The notes under the pieces were generated by a model, which was given only the letters and a program-made list of their open reading frames with translations, had not been told where the DNA came from and made no database searches. A DNA stretch of 33,265 nucleotides. Source: a virus. The translations under genes were made by a program, and so were the position numbers. Location: IMG/VR virus record IMGVR_UViG_3300020129_000381, positions 1 through 33,265 of that record. One strand, written 5' to 3'. Shown piece after piece: positions 23,359 through 31,249 of this stretch (positions are counted from its first letter, which is position 1; each line of letters begins with the position of its first letter).

Positions 23359-25947
23359 TTACTGTACTCGACTGGGCGGCTGTTCAGGCGCACCCGTGGG
23401 TAGTGGTTTTGCGGGTTCTTTTTGCGGCGTTGCTGCAGCAGGCGGACCTGCGGGAGGTTGTGTGGCTCCGGCTGTGGGCGTGATTCCGCCCTTCAGCAGC
23501 AACTGATCGGCTGCGCCCTTATCGAGAGCCGCAACATCTTTGTAATTTGCGCTGAGACTTGGCGGCTTGCCTTGCTGTGCGCCCGATGCGGCGGCCTTGG
23601 CTTGCGCCGCGGCAACCGTCTCCAAATAGTGCAAGCGCACGTTGGCATATCCGTTGGGCTTTTGCCGCTTGGCTTTGCGCCCTTCGGCGCCGTTCAACCA
23701 CTGCCACAATGTCGCGGCTTCGGTTTCGTTGTCCTCGGTCGGGCCATCGACAGGAATCGAGGAAGACCACAAAGATTGATCGGCGCTCTGCACATCCTCA
23801 GGGCCGGAATTTGCGAGTTGTTGTTGCGCTCTCGCTAATTGAATATCAACAACACCCATGGTCTTCATCTTCTCGAGTTGCTCGTGCGCCAGTTCCCATT
23901 TCTGATTAGGCACGGCTTCTGAGGCCAGCAGTAATTCGATTTCCGCCAGTTGCTTGTTGCGGGCCGCTACCTGCGGTATATACAGTTCGCGCAAGCCGAT
24001 CATACTCTGGAAGAAAGAAACGTTTGCGGCGTTATATACCACCTCGCCCAGCATGGGGTTCTTGGCCGCGTCGTCGAATAGTTTCATCACTGCATTCTTC
24101 TTTTGCGTGTAAGTCTCTGGGAAATTCTCGTCGCTCTCGGCGTAGCAAAGAATATTTCCCTTGAGATCGTTGATCTCCAGCTGGATCACTTCGCCGCCGG
24201 GAATCTTTTCATTCACACTTCCGTCGCGGCACTTCGCGGCCCAGCGCACCATCTGCTTGCTTGATTCCGCTTCGCATTTCTTCAGCGCGTGCCAGGTCGG
24301 CGCAAGGCGACCCAACGCAGAGTCACGTTGAGTGGCAATGGCGACGCCAGAATCTGCCGTTCCCACGTCGCCACCAGCCAGTGCGGGATATGCTCCCGAG
24401 AGCAACTCTGCCAAAGGCCCAGAGTATTCCTTGATGAAGTCGGCGAGACTCTGTGGAGGAATGACTGCGGGTTCGACAAAGATCAACTCGGTGACCGGAA
24501 CGCCGGGCTTCCATTTGAATGGCCGGATATCCCCCGGGATGTTGGTCTGGCCGCGCACCGCTTCCACATTGAATGTTTTGTTGTCCATCCATTTGGTGGG
24601 AATGGCCCGGGTAAAGAAATCGTTCATTAAATCGAGCCAGTTATTCAAGCGTTTCTGAATGGGCATGGTCGATGTGCCCATGGCGTTGCGGTTCTGTCCG
24701 TCGCCTGAGTACGCTTGCCCGATAGAGATCGAATCGTCCATTGATTCATTGCGCGAATAGCAGTAGGTGTCTCCCGCGTAGCACACCAGACACCCATTCG
24801 GAAACATTTCGATGAACTTGTCGCGGATCTCCGCTTTTTCCTTGGGAATCTCCATGAACCATGTGGGGCGCATCCAGATGCGTTTCACCGTGCAGTCGCT
24901 GGCGATTGAATCTGAAGTCACGTAGGAAGACTGCATGCCCAGCTTGACGTTCTGTCTTGCGAGGCGGGCGATCTCGCCGTCGGCCGGAGCGTTCGATCCG
25001 GACTTGATGTCGTCGGCCACCCACGGAAACATTCCCTTGGCCCGTGCGCAGTCCACTTCGTACTCCAAAATAAATACATCGGCTTCGTTCTGATCATTCG
25101 CCGACATCGGCACAATCTTGGTTTCGAGTTTTCCGTGGCAGGTTCGCACTTCCTGGCCGCGAGGCGTGCGCTTCGCTGGAGTTTGTTGCACCTCTTCAGG
25201 CTGCGCTTCTTCGTCCTGGGGAACCGCTTCTGAGGTTTCCACACTCTCCGGCGTGGCCTCGGCGGCTGCGCCTTCCACCGGACCTTGCGCTCCGGCATCG
25301 GGCGGTTCTGTTTCCGGCGTGATGTTGTCTGGCGCGTCATCTTCTTCCCAGCCGAAGCGTTGCCCGTCCTTCACGAAACGATTCCAGTAAGTCCAGCGGC
25401 CGTCGGTCCACGCATAACGCGATGCGTCGGTCTGGGTCATGATCAAATCATTGTTTCTGCGGATGACTTCGATGTATTTGTCGGCTGATTCCGCTGCGGT
25501 GATCTGCGCGTCGTCGTTTCCGCTCTCAGGGCCGAAACGCACACCGGGCACGGCGCGGGTCAGCGCCGCGATGATCATCTGTCCTCGAGCCGAATAAATA
25601 TTCGTGGCCAGCAGCGACAGATCCATCTGCATGGATGGTCCGTAGCCTGTCGATTCACCGGGGATCAGCCAGCCGCCGCCGCGCTGCGGAACTAGGAATT
25701 GAAAGCCGCGGTAGAACAAAGCCGCTTCCCAGGCTTGAATCACTTCGACAAGGCGAGCAGGGTAGTCACGCTTCTCGGCCTTCTTCACCAGCTCCTGCAT
25801 GACTTTCTTTTGTTCGTCGTCCAGTTTCGCGTTGGGAACATTCGAGAACTCGAGGCCCGCAAGCACACCGATGCCGTACTTCGGCTCATCGTGCTCTTGC
25901 GTGTCCGACCCGGTCAGCCCGTGCGGAATTGTCGCCGCCGTAGCCAT
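23359..25947 (-). CDS. Portal protein (862 aa)
   Basis: A large protein upstream of the scaffold and capsid genes. Early segments EVIQAWEAALFYRGFQF and MQMDLSLLATNIYSARGQ resemble the clip/wing start of P22-type portals. Residues about 202-264 form an acidic Pro/Glu/Ala-rich insertion. Central parts (RLNNWLDLMNDFFTRAIPTK, QSLADFIKEYSGPLAELLSG) and a helical C-terminal barrel region (ARNKQLAEIELLLASEAVPN) complete the picture. It is longer than most portals, partly because of the insertion and a Pro/Gln-rich tail. Function: dodecameric DNA gate at the capsid vertex. Assignment is from context and overall layout. It follows the 82-aa gene without a gap (TAA then ATG). Confidence 0.82.
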   Translation of the reverse strand: MATAATIPHGLTGSDTQEHDEPKYGIGVLAGLEFSNVPNAKLDDEQKKVMQELVKKAEKRDYPARLVEVIQAWEAALFYRGFQFLVPQRGGGWLIPGESTGYGPSMQMDLSLLATNIYSARGQMIIAALTRAVPGVRFGPESGNDDAQITAAESADKYIEVIRRNNDLIMTQTDASRYAWTDGRWTYWNRFVKDGQRFGWEEDDAPDNITPETEPPDAGAQGPVEGAAAEATPESVETSEAVPQDEEAQPEEVQQTPAKRTPRGQEVRTCHGKLETKIVPMSANDQNEADVFILEYEVDCARAKGMFPWVADDIKSGSNAPADGEIARLARQNVKLGMQSSYVTSDSIASDCTVKRIWMRPTWFMEIPKEKAEIRDKFIEMFPNGCLVCYAGDTYCYSRNESMDDSISIGQAYSGDGQNRNAMGTSTMPIQKRLNNWLDLMNDFFTRAIPTKWMDNKTFNVEAVRGQTNIPGDIRPFKWKPGVPVTELIFVEPAVIPPQSLADFIKEYSGPLAELLSGAYPALAGGDVGTADSGVAIATQRDSALGRLAPTWHALKKCEAESSKQMVRWAAKCRDGSVNEKIPGGEVIQLEINDLKGNILCYAESDENFPETYTQKKNAVMKLFDDAAKNPMLGEVVYNAANVSFFQSMIGLRELYIPQVAARNKQLAEIELLLASEAVPNQKWELAHEQLEKMKTMGVVDIQLARAQQQLANSGPEDVQSADQSLWSSSIPVDGPTEDNETEAATLWQWLNGAEGRKAKRQKPNGYANVRLHYLETVAAAQAKAAASGAQQGKPPSLSANYKDVAALDKGAADQLLLKGGITPTAGATQPPAGPPAAATPQKEPAKPLPTGAPEQPPSRVQ

Positions 25948-26196
25948 TTATCTTTTGCGAGCTCCTGAGAATATCTGGCCCATGCGCGATTTCTTTCCAT
26001 CGCTCTTGCCGATACCAGGGAATTTGCGATGCACTGCGGCACGCACTTTCGATTCAACCTCGCCGCCCTTGGCTCCGGCACGAGACAATGCATTGCGGGC
26101 GTGAGAGGCATCGGGAATGGGGAACTTGCGCTTTTCTGGGAACACAAATGATTTTGACGATAGCGCATTGCGCCCTGCGGAAGTCAGTTTAGCCAT
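25948..26196 (-). CDS. Small basic protein with SRMGxIF C-terminal motif (82 aa)
   Basis: A Lys/Arg-rich protein (KLTSAGRNALSSKSFVFPEK, then HARNALSRAGAKGGEV) ending KKSRMGQIFSGARKR. The same C-terminal signature appears in the 57-aa protein encoded just upstream (SSRMGRIFKQAKKK). The central region, SFVFPEKRKFPIPDASHARN, resembles small phage proteins of the DUF6582 type, though I am not certain. The ATG overlaps the previous gene's stop region by eight bases. Perhaps a DNA- or portal-associated peptide; function unproven. Confidence 0.7.
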   Translation of the reverse strand: MAKLTSAGRNALSSKSFVFPEKRKFPIPDASHARNALSRAGAKGGEVESKVRAAVHRKFPGIGKSDGKKSRMGQIFSGARKR

Positions 26197-26431
26197 TGGT
26201 TCCTCGCATCAGCAGATTTCTCGGCTCGTACCACATCGAGCAATATGCGTCGATGTTCCCAGGAATGATTTCCGATCCGTTCCACTTCACGAAATTAGGT
26301 TCGCCGCAGACTTTCTTTTCCCGGTCCTTCAGGAACTTGCAGTTGCCGCACATGCTGCCGCCCTTAGGGACGCGCATCCCCGCTATGTTTTTGTCCTTGG
26401 CGGGGTAGTGCGGGATGGGATGGTCTTTCAA
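26189..26431 (-). CDS. Small four-Cys protein, HiPIP-like pattern (80 aa)
   Basis: The product contains CGNCKFLKDREKKVC, and 21 residues later a YCSMW segment. Two Cys two residues apart, one after ten more, and a final one before an aromatic resembles small phage proteins with a high-potential-iron-protein-like fold; a zinc site is the alternative. The proposed start is a TTG overlapping the TGA of the preceding gene (TTGA). An internal ATG at MRVPKGGSM would give a shorter form that keeps all four Cys. Confidence 0.65.
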   Translation of the reverse strand: MKDHPIPHYPAKDKNIAGMRVPKGGSMCGNCKFLKDREKKVCGEPNFVKWNGSEIIPGNIDAYCSMWYEPRNLLMRGTNG

Positions 26432-26601
26432 GTTTTCTTTTTCGCCTGTTTGAAGATTCGCCCCATGCGCGACGATCCTTTTTGCATGTGCCCCATCGCC
26501 GGATTGGCGTGCAGCTCCGCGTGCATCTTGTTCTTCTGCTCGCCACTCAACGGAGAACCGGACGAGAATAAATACTTAACTTGTTTCCTGGTCCAGGGCA
26601 T
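26428..26601 (-). CDS. Tiny basic protein with SRMGxIF motif (57 aa)
   Basis: This small gene begins MPWTRKQVKYLFSSGSPLSG and ends KGSSRMGRIFKQAKKKT. Helical and strongly basic in its second half, it shares its C-terminal motif with the 82-aa protein two genes downstream. It fits exactly between its neighbours: the ATG overlaps nothing and is adjacent to the preceding stop, and the TGA overlaps the next TTG. 'Kxx(Y/F)LFSSGSPLS' resembles openings of small phage peptides that precede portal genes. Function unknown. Confidence 0.7.
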   Translation of the reverse strand: MPWTRKQVKYLFSSGSPLSGEQKNKMHAELHANPAMGHMQKGSSRMGRIFKQAKKKT

Positions 26602-27024
26602 TTACGCCATCCCGGGGATCGCGCCTTGCCCTTCTTCCTGCTCGTTCTCGTTCGCCGCTTCGTCCGGTGTTTCGGTTTCTTCTTCGTCTCCGGTATTCAT
26701 CCCGGCCGCCATCCCTGCGTGCATGTGCGCTTCGTCGGCGCTGCCGTGCGTCGACTTGTGGTGTGCGCCTTTGTGGTGCGAGGTGACGTGATGCATGCCG
26801 CCGGCGTGGTCGTGCTTGATGTGGATCTCGTGCGCCGATCCGTGCTTGGCGACCACATCCTTGATCTTCATGTTGGAGACGTCTTGCGTTTGGCCGGAAA
26901 CACCTGACTGAGGATTTCTGTGCTCTGCGTTTGGCTTGTTCAGTTTGCGTTCGCCTAATTCGTCATGAAGACTTGCCCTCGACGCGCTGTGGTGCGTCGA
27001 CCCGTCCTTCGCGTTGTACGCCAT
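26602..27024 (-). CDS. Histidine-rich protein (140 aa)
   Basis: The start at 27024 is supported by AGGGAG seven bases upstream; it overlaps the preceding gene by 62 nt. The middle third is packed with His (KHDHAGGMHHVTSHHKGAHH and then KSTHGSADEAHMHAGMAAGM), followed by a Glu/Asp-rich tail (TGDEEETETPDEAANENEQ). Such a His-rich then acidic layout suggests metal or nucleic-acid binding by a disordered protein. There is no recognised family. Position just before the portal group suggests a capsid-assembly or packaging accessory. Confidence 0.65.
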   Translation of the reverse strand: MAYNAKDGSTHHSASRASLHDELGERKLNKPNAEHRNPQSGVSGQTQDVSNMKIKDVVAKHGSAHEIHIKHDHAGGMHHVTSHHKGAHHKSTHGSADEAHMHAGMAAGMNTGDEEETETPDEAANENEQEEGQGAIPGMA

Positions 27025-27358
27025 CTGTTTCTCCCTGTGCCAGCGTGGCTTGCTTGGCTTGCGCCTTGCGCCAGCGTTCATCGTCTTCTCTGATCATTTG
27101 TGCTTTGAGACGCTGCCAGGGAGTCCCGCTCAGTGGTTCCATTACAGGCGGTGGCGTTTCGTCGTCGTTCTCGTGCGGAAGTGTAACAGCTTGCAGGCCG
27201 GGCGAAAGAAGAATCCGTGTCCTCTGTAGCTCGTCCCGCAACTTATCGTTTTGCACCATAACACGGGAAAGTTCCTCGGCGTGAGTCTTTTTCAGGAACT
27301 CGACCTCTTTCTCGAGCCACAGGGTATGCGAAGATTTGAAGAAATCACGCCAACTCAT
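26963..27358 (-). CDS. Coiled-coil hypothetical protein (131 aa)
   Basis: After a short amphipathic start (MSWRDFFKSSHTLWLEKE), residues about 15-50 form a heptad-like coiled coil (VEFLKKTHAEELSRVMVQND). A Pro-rich hinge and a basic helical tail follow. The ATG overlaps the stop of the Tat-signal-like gene (ATGA). I do not recognise the family; an oligomerising assembly factor is possible. Confidence 0.65.
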   Translation of the reverse strand: MSWRDFFKSSHTLWLEKEVEFLKKTHAEELSRVMVQNDKLRDELQRTRILLSPGLQAVTLPHENDDETPPPVMEPLSGTPWQRLKAQMIREDDERWRKAQAKQATLAQGETDGVQREGRVDAPQRVEGKSS

Positions 27359-27717
27359 GTGAACAAACCCCTCTTGGCATGCCAGATTCCGTCACGAAAA
27401 ACTGGTTCACTCTTCGCCAGCCTTATGTCCGACATGTTCGATTCTTTATTGAGCAATTCGTAAAGTCTTCGCTTCGCAAAAAATAGATCGGGTATTTGCT
27501 TGGCGAACGCTTCTAGTTCTGCTGCTGAAACACGCGCTTCGGTTAGTGGACCAGGATACGGAAGACGGGATAGCCCGACAAATTCTGGCTCAACCAAATC
27601 AAACGTTGGCAAGAATATCTTACGGAATGGCCACACTTCGGACGGCAGCGCCGTAGCAGCGGCGACTCCGAGAATTGACTGCATGAATTTTCGCCTATCC
27701 ATCACGGTTTTCGCCAT
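27355..27717 (-). CDS. Tat-signal-like protein sharing a motif with the capsid N-terminal arm (120 aa)
   Basis: Near the N-terminus, MDRRKFMQSILGVAAATALP has twin Arg (8-9), Phe (11) and an Ala-rich hydrophobic stretch ending ALPSEVW, the layout of a Tat export signal. Residues about 64-90 read SAAELEAFAKQIPDL, then an L-Y-x-L-x-K pattern, closely matching the major capsid N-terminus (QAVELENFAKGIPDL, then I-Y-x-L-x-K). The C-terminal 30 residues are unlike the capsid. Function unknown: it could be exported or membrane-held, or the RR segment may not be a signal at all. No clear ribosome-binding site; Met-6 (27702) is an alternative start. Confidence 0.7.
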   Translation of the reverse strand: MAKTVMDRRKFMQSILGVAAATALPSEVWPFRKIFLPTFDLVEPEFVGLSRLPYPGPLTEARVSAAELEAFAKQIPDLFFAKRRLYELLNKESNMSDIRLAKSEPVFRDGIWHAKRGLFT

Positions 27718-27841
27718 ATCAGGTGATTAATAGGCCAGACCTTATACAAACCAACCATAAAAGCCAAAATTGCAAGTCGTCCAGGGAACCACTTACGGCG
27801 CACGGAAACTACTACCAATTCATGGACGGGAATTTTTTCTC

Positions 27842-29572
27842 TCACGGCTGCCCCTTCACCCGGTTTACCCAGGAAGGAATTGTCGGCCCCACCGGGCCGC
27901 GGCGTTCCTGCGCTTTCTGCTTATTGAAATGCTTGTACATCTCCACATGCCGCCGCATCGGATCTTTGATGCCCGCGAGTTTATCACGAAGCTTGATGTT
28001 GTCGGGCTTTTCTCCTTCTTCCTCGAGCAGCACGCCAGCCACGGCATAGCGAGCCGAATCGTTCAGGTCATCCTCGAGCGACAATCCTTTTGGCTTGACC
28101 ACATCCTCGAGCGAACAGGAGATGCCGTCTCCGCGCACAGCCAGAGGAATCGCCTCGGCCAGCAATGGACACGCCCCGCGCAGCAGGAACAGTTCGTAGC
28201 GATCGAGCAGCGAATATATTTTTGACCATCCAGCCACGCGATCCGTGTTGCTGCGCAGCGGTCGCACAATGTTGTTCAGCGCCAGCAGATCTCCAAGATC
28301 GTCGGACACGCTGCGCTTGATGCCATTCCTCTTGCTGGTCTTCATGAACCGTTCCCAGGAGAAATGAATGCTGGAAATCGGCGCCGGGATGCAGTCGTCG
28401 CGTTCATCCGGCTCGAAAGCGTCATCCGCATCGAGAGGCTGTTCCACCAGCCTGCGCATGTTGATGGTCTTGCCGATTTGCGGAAGCATGGCCATGAATT
28501 GCTGCCCCTGCTCCTCGATGGTCATCTCATGCAGAACCAGTTCTCCGATGCATACGTTGACGATCCGCGCCCGGGAGAATTCTCCGACAGGCAACCGCGG
28601 CTTGAGTGTGGCCTTGGTCCAGAAAGTGATTGTGGCGTAGTGTCCGAATCCATAGTCCCAGCCGACCCACACCGGATTCCATGGCTCGAACAGAAAAGAT
28701 TCCGCCGGCAGGATGTGATTGGCCGGATCCCAGTTGTCGAAGTATTGTCCGGTAACCGAATCGAGACGCCCCCAGCGAATCTTGTCGCGCAGCGGCGAAG
28801 CTTCGAGCTTCTCGATATATTCCTTATCCTCGGCGTAAATCGGATTTTGGTCGACAGTGGAGTGAATGAACCAGTAGTCCCGCGGCTTGTATTTATCCGG
28901 ATCCATTCCGAAAACAGGCTGCTTGTCGATAAACAGTTTCTTGATCCAGCCCCAGCCGATGCCCATGGGGTTTGTGGACCCGGCCATGCACGGGCGCGAT
29001 CCACGTATCGGGCAGCGGTTGCGTCCGGCGAATGCGTCCCAGATGGGAAAAGGGAACTCTCCTAATTCCTCGAATCCCACGAAAAGGAATTCCGTCGACA
29101 GGAACTTGCTGACGTCCTCGATTCGTTCGCATGCGCCGAAATATAATTTGCTCTGCCGGTATTCCTGCTCGCCGTCGGCGCCGATCTTTGGCGTTCCGTC
29201 CTCGTTCCATTGCAGCACTGGAGGCCAGTACACGATATGGTCCGACTGGTTGTAGGTTCCTTTCTGCTGCGAACCGCGTTCGTATAGACCTTTGGGAATA
29301 TCCGCCAGGAACTTGTCGATCACCGTGCGCTTCAGGTCTGGAATCGTTTTGCGGAGGATGATGTTGTTGCTGCCTGGAACCGCTTCCGCATGCAGGATTC
29401 CTTCCATCAAAAGAGGCCGGGATTTTCCGCTTCCGAACGAGCCAACTTGGAGTCTGTATTTTGCTCCGGATAAATGGAAAGCTTCCTGATGCGCCCAAGG
29501 CTCGTAGAAATCGCTAATGCGGATCTTTTCGTGCGGGGCAATTATGTCGAGGTCTGTTGCTGCTGTAGACAT
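27842..29572 (-). CDS. terL: Terminase large subunit
   Basis: DNA-packaging motor, 576 aa from the ATG at 29572 (a TTG at 29581 is an alternative). Walker A is GSFGSGKS at 44-51; ILRKTIPDLKRTVIDKF follows; the Walker B/catalytic-Glu region is FLFVGFEELGE at about 162-172. The nuclease half begins with VWVGWDYGFGHYATITF (first acidic residue) and ends with DDLNDSARYAVAG (a second acidic cluster). Length and motif order are normal for TerL. It acts with the portal to cleave and pump DNA into the procapsid. The preceding gene's TGA lies just before the ATG. Confidence 0.93.
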   Translation of the reverse strand: MSTAATDLDIIAPHEKIRISDFYEPWAHQEAFHLSGAKYRLQVGSFGSGKSRPLLMEGILHAEAVPGSNNIILRKTIPDLKRTVIDKFLADIPKGLYERGSQQKGTYNQSDHIVYWPPVLQWNEDGTPKIGADGEQEYRQSKLYFGACERIEDVSKFLSTEFLFVGFEELGEFPFPIWDAFAGRNRCPIRGSRPCMAGSTNPMGIGWGWIKKLFIDKQPVFGMDPDKYKPRDYWFIHSTVDQNPIYAEDKEYIEKLEASPLRDKIRWGRLDSVTGQYFDNWDPANHILPAESFLFEPWNPVWVGWDYGFGHYATITFWTKATLKPRLPVGEFSRARIVNVCIGELVLHEMTIEEQGQQFMAMLPQIGKTINMRRLVEQPLDADDAFEPDERDDCIPAPISSIHFSWERFMKTSKRNGIKRSVSDDLGDLLALNNIVRPLRSNTDRVAGWSKIYSLLDRYELFLLRGACPLLAEAIPLAVRGDGISCSLEDVVKPKGLSLEDDLNDSARYAVAGVLLEEEGEKPDNIKLRDKLAGIKDPMRRHVEMYKHFNKQKAQERRGPVGPTIPSWVNRVKGQP

Positions 29573-29577
29573 TCCGT

Positions 29578-29799
29578 TCAATCTTCTTTCAGGAGTTCCA
29601 CCAGCCGGAATCTTTCCGTCCGGTCGTTGGTCATGGCGATGAGCAGCATATCAACAGTGTGCTGCCGGCGAACTTTTCTGCCCAGCCCGTTCAGGTCATT
29701 GCGCAACTGGCGGATCTCGGCGCGTGAACCTGAAATGATTTTGCCAGCAGTATATACAACACCGACAACGAATACGGAGACAGTAATCCATTCGGTCAC
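29578..29799 (-). CDS. Single-TM membrane protein with coiled coil (73 aa)
   Basis: The start is the GTG at 29799, overlapping the stop of the upstream gene (GTGA). Residues 4-22 (WITVSVFVVGVVYTAGK) form one membrane helix. A basic/acidic region of heptad character follows (SRAEIRQLRNDLNGLGRKVR) and the end is RTERFRLVELLKED. Topologically it resembles an inner-membrane spanin or a one-TM holin, but its place just before terL is unusual for either. Function unknown. Confidence 0.7.
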   Translation of the reverse strand: MTEWITVSVFVVGVVYTAGKIISGSRAEIRQLRNDLNGLGRKVRRQHTVDMLLIAMTNDRTERFRLVELLKED

Positions 29800-30086
29800 A
29801 GCCGATGCTCCGCAGGTATTTTGGCTTCGCACTCGTACAGCTGTTTGATCAGAGCGGAGCGCCTGCTGTTTCTGCCGTTGTGGTTTCTCTCGAATTCGTC
29901 GAGCCTGGCACGCAACAGTTCACGCTGTACGTAGGGACGCAAGGCATCGCGCAGGTCGGCGACATCCCGTGCGCTGGGTCCATTTCCTGTTTTAGCGTGG
30001 CGATCTGAGAATGCGATAGCGATGGAGACCGCAATGGCGGCGAGTCGGCCTTCAGGACTTTCTTCATGCACGAAGCGTCCATTCAT
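29796..30086 (-). CDS. Small protein preceding terL (96 aa), candidate terminase accessory
   Basis: The ATG at 30086 is preferred over a GTG at 30116, because the GTG lies inside a terminator hairpin. The product has a central helical stretch (RLAAIAVSIAIAFSDRHAKT), then RDVADLRDALRPYVQRELLR and basic HNGRNSRRSALIKQLYECEA. Position two genes before terL is where a small terminase subunit often lies, but I see no DNA-binding motif. No Shine-Dalgarno is apparent. Function unknown. Confidence 0.65.
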   Translation of the reverse strand: MNGRFVHEESPEGRLAAIAVSIAIAFSDRHAKTGNGPSARDVADLRDALRPYVQRELLRARLDEFERNHNGRNSRRSALIKQLYECEAKIPAEHRL

Positions 30087-30098
30087 AGGCTTGAATTT

Positions 30099-30132
30099 AA
30101 AAAAGGGCCGCTCCACTCCCGGGGAACAGCCC
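30099..30132 (-). terminator. Intrinsic terminator
   Basis: On the minus strand GGGCTGTTCC and GGAGCGGCCC pair over ten positions (two G-U wobbles) around an 8-base loop and are followed by TTTTTT. It lies between the small-gene block and the packaging genes, so it should limit or separate the two transcripts. It is only 12 bases before the next ATG. Confidence 0.85.
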
Positions 30133-30205
30133 TCACCCGTACTGACACTATCCGGAGTTGAGTCTACTTTTAGGCGGGACGTTCTGCAAGGACAATGCTT
30201 GGTGA

Positions 30206-30439
30206 TTATTCTCCAGGTTGCGGTTTTGCGCGGCTGGTGGCGAGAATGGCGAGAATTTTCTGCGTGGTCAGTCCACCGTTTCCTTCAGCTTCGCGGAACG
30301 CCGCAGCGGTCCACGCCAGATCGGGAGAAAGAGCCAGCAGCAAATCGGAAGTGGCCAGCGGCTCCGTGCGCAGTGTGATCAGATCCGTCTGATCGAGCAC
30401 CAGCACTCTGGAGCCGTCGGCGTTCTTCAGCGAAATCAT
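30206..30439 (-). CDS. Small hypothetical protein (77 aa)
   Basis: The start is the ATG at 30439, two bases after the previous stop; upstream codons are antisense-like. The protein opens MISLKNADGSRVLVLDQTD, probably two beta strands, followed by Leu/Ala-rich helix (SDLLLALSPDLAWTAAAF) and a Gly/Gln tail. No family recognised. Last gene before the terminator. Confidence 0.6.
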   Translation of the reverse strand: MISLKNADGSRVLVLDQTDLITLRTEPLATSDLLLALSPDLAWTAAAFREAEGNGGLTTQKILAILATSRAKPQPGE

Positions 30440-30441
30440 TT

Positions 30442-30618
30442 TCAGCCGCGCATAGAATCGAGATTGGACTTCGAGATCACATCTTGTTTGTGCGCGAGGA
30501 TGGCATCGATCGCCGCTTGCACTGCGGCCAGCACTTCGGCCGGGGCTTTGCCGCCCTTGAGGCCAGAGAGAAATGGAAGAAGGAACTGAATGCCCAGATC
30601 GAGCAGAGTTAGGTACAT
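30442..30618 (-). CDS. Small hydrophobic-N-terminus protein (58 aa)
   Basis: Starts at ATG 30618 with a GGGGGAAG ribosome-binding site, one base beyond the range of the lipoprotein stop. The first 18 residues (YLTLLDLGIQFLLPFLSGL) are hydrophobic, followed by an Ala-rich helix, APAEVLAAVQAAIDAILAH. It may be membrane-associated; its position after a lipoprotein leaves a lysis role possible but unproven. Confidence 0.6.
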   Translation of the reverse strand: MYLTLLDLGIQFLLPFLSGLKGGKAPAEVLAAVQAAIDAILAHKQDVISKSNLDSMRG

Positions 30619-30620
30619 TT

Positions 30621-30992
30621 CTACTTCCCCCCCGTGGCGGTTTTGAGATCCGCAGAAATCTGATTGTAGTTGGTGATCGCCGCACGTAATTTCGCTTCGG
30701 CCTGCACGCCAGCGGCGGTATGCAAGTCTGGAGCGTTGCACGCACCGCCAGCATTGAAGTCTGGACCGCTACAGTAGACGGTGATGGCGTCGATCAAGGC
30801 ATCTTTTGCGCCAACCGCTTTCCCGAGATCCACGCAAACCGTCGAGGTCGCAGCCGCCGGACATTCGGGATGATTCTGTTTTTCCTTGTCGAGAAAAGCT
30901 TTCGCTCCGACCACAACGTTGTACGCCTGGCGCTCGAGGGGAGAACAGCCAGACAACGAGAATGCGAGGAAGAGAAGTGCAAGTTTTTTCAT
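30621..30992 (-). CDS. Small lipoprotein (123 aa)
   Basis: ATG at 30992 is supported by AAGGAG eight bases upstream. The N-terminus MKKLALLFLAFSLSGC is a type II signal peptide with lipobox LSGC (13-16), so Cys-16 would be lipidated and the protein anchored in an envelope membrane. The mature part is Ala-rich and helical with further Cys residues (PECPAAATSTVCVD, VYCSGPDFNAGGAC). An outer-membrane spanin or superinfection-exclusion lipoprotein is possible; neither is demonstrated. Confidence 0.8.
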   Translation of the reverse strand: MKKLALLFLAFSLSGCSPLERQAYNVVVGAKAFLDKEKQNHPECPAAATSTVCVDLGKAVGAKDALIDAITVYCSGPDFNAGGACNAPDLHTAAGVQAEAKLRAAITNYNQISADLKTATGGK

Positions 30993-31024
30993 CGGAGCTC
31001 CTTGGTGCGAGAGTCTAACACAAA

Positions 31025-31249
31025 TCAATCCTCGCTGGTCACTGCCCGTTGTACGCTGGTATGGTTGCTTGGGCGCTCGACAACTTGAGCGAATCTGCTG
31101 CTCTGCCAAGTCTCTACATGGCCACCAGCGGCTTCATACTCAATTTTGACCTGCGGGTACTCAAACGGATGATCGTCTATCTCAGTTACTTTGCCAATAA
31201 TCCAGGTACCAATGATCTGAACTTTGTCGCCTAGCTTTATGTCGCTCAC
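31025..31249 (-). CDS. KOW/SH3-like small protein (74 aa)
   Basis: The GTG at 31249 overlaps the previous TGA (GTGA). The product, VSDIKLGDKVQIIGTWIIGK then VTEIDDHPFEYPQVKIEYEA, has the strand pattern and GDKV opening of a small beta-barrel as in KOW or SH3-like domains. Frame extension upstream to 31372 runs through the neighbouring gene and is rejected. Role unknown. Confidence 0.65.
   Translation of the reverse strand: MSDIKLGDKVQIIGTWIIGKVTEIDDHPFEYPQVKIEYEAAGGHVETWQSSRFAQVVERPSNHTSVQRAVTSED

Noticed and set aside
27718-27841. Promoter after terL (TTGCAA ... TATAAG)
   Set aside because: Spacing between the two boxes is about 23 bases, too long for a standard promoter; left unannotated.
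29849-30082. Alternative 77-codon frame overlapping the gene before terL
   Set aside because: Embedded in another frame; the overlapping 96-aa frame has GTGA coupling to the next gene and better composition.
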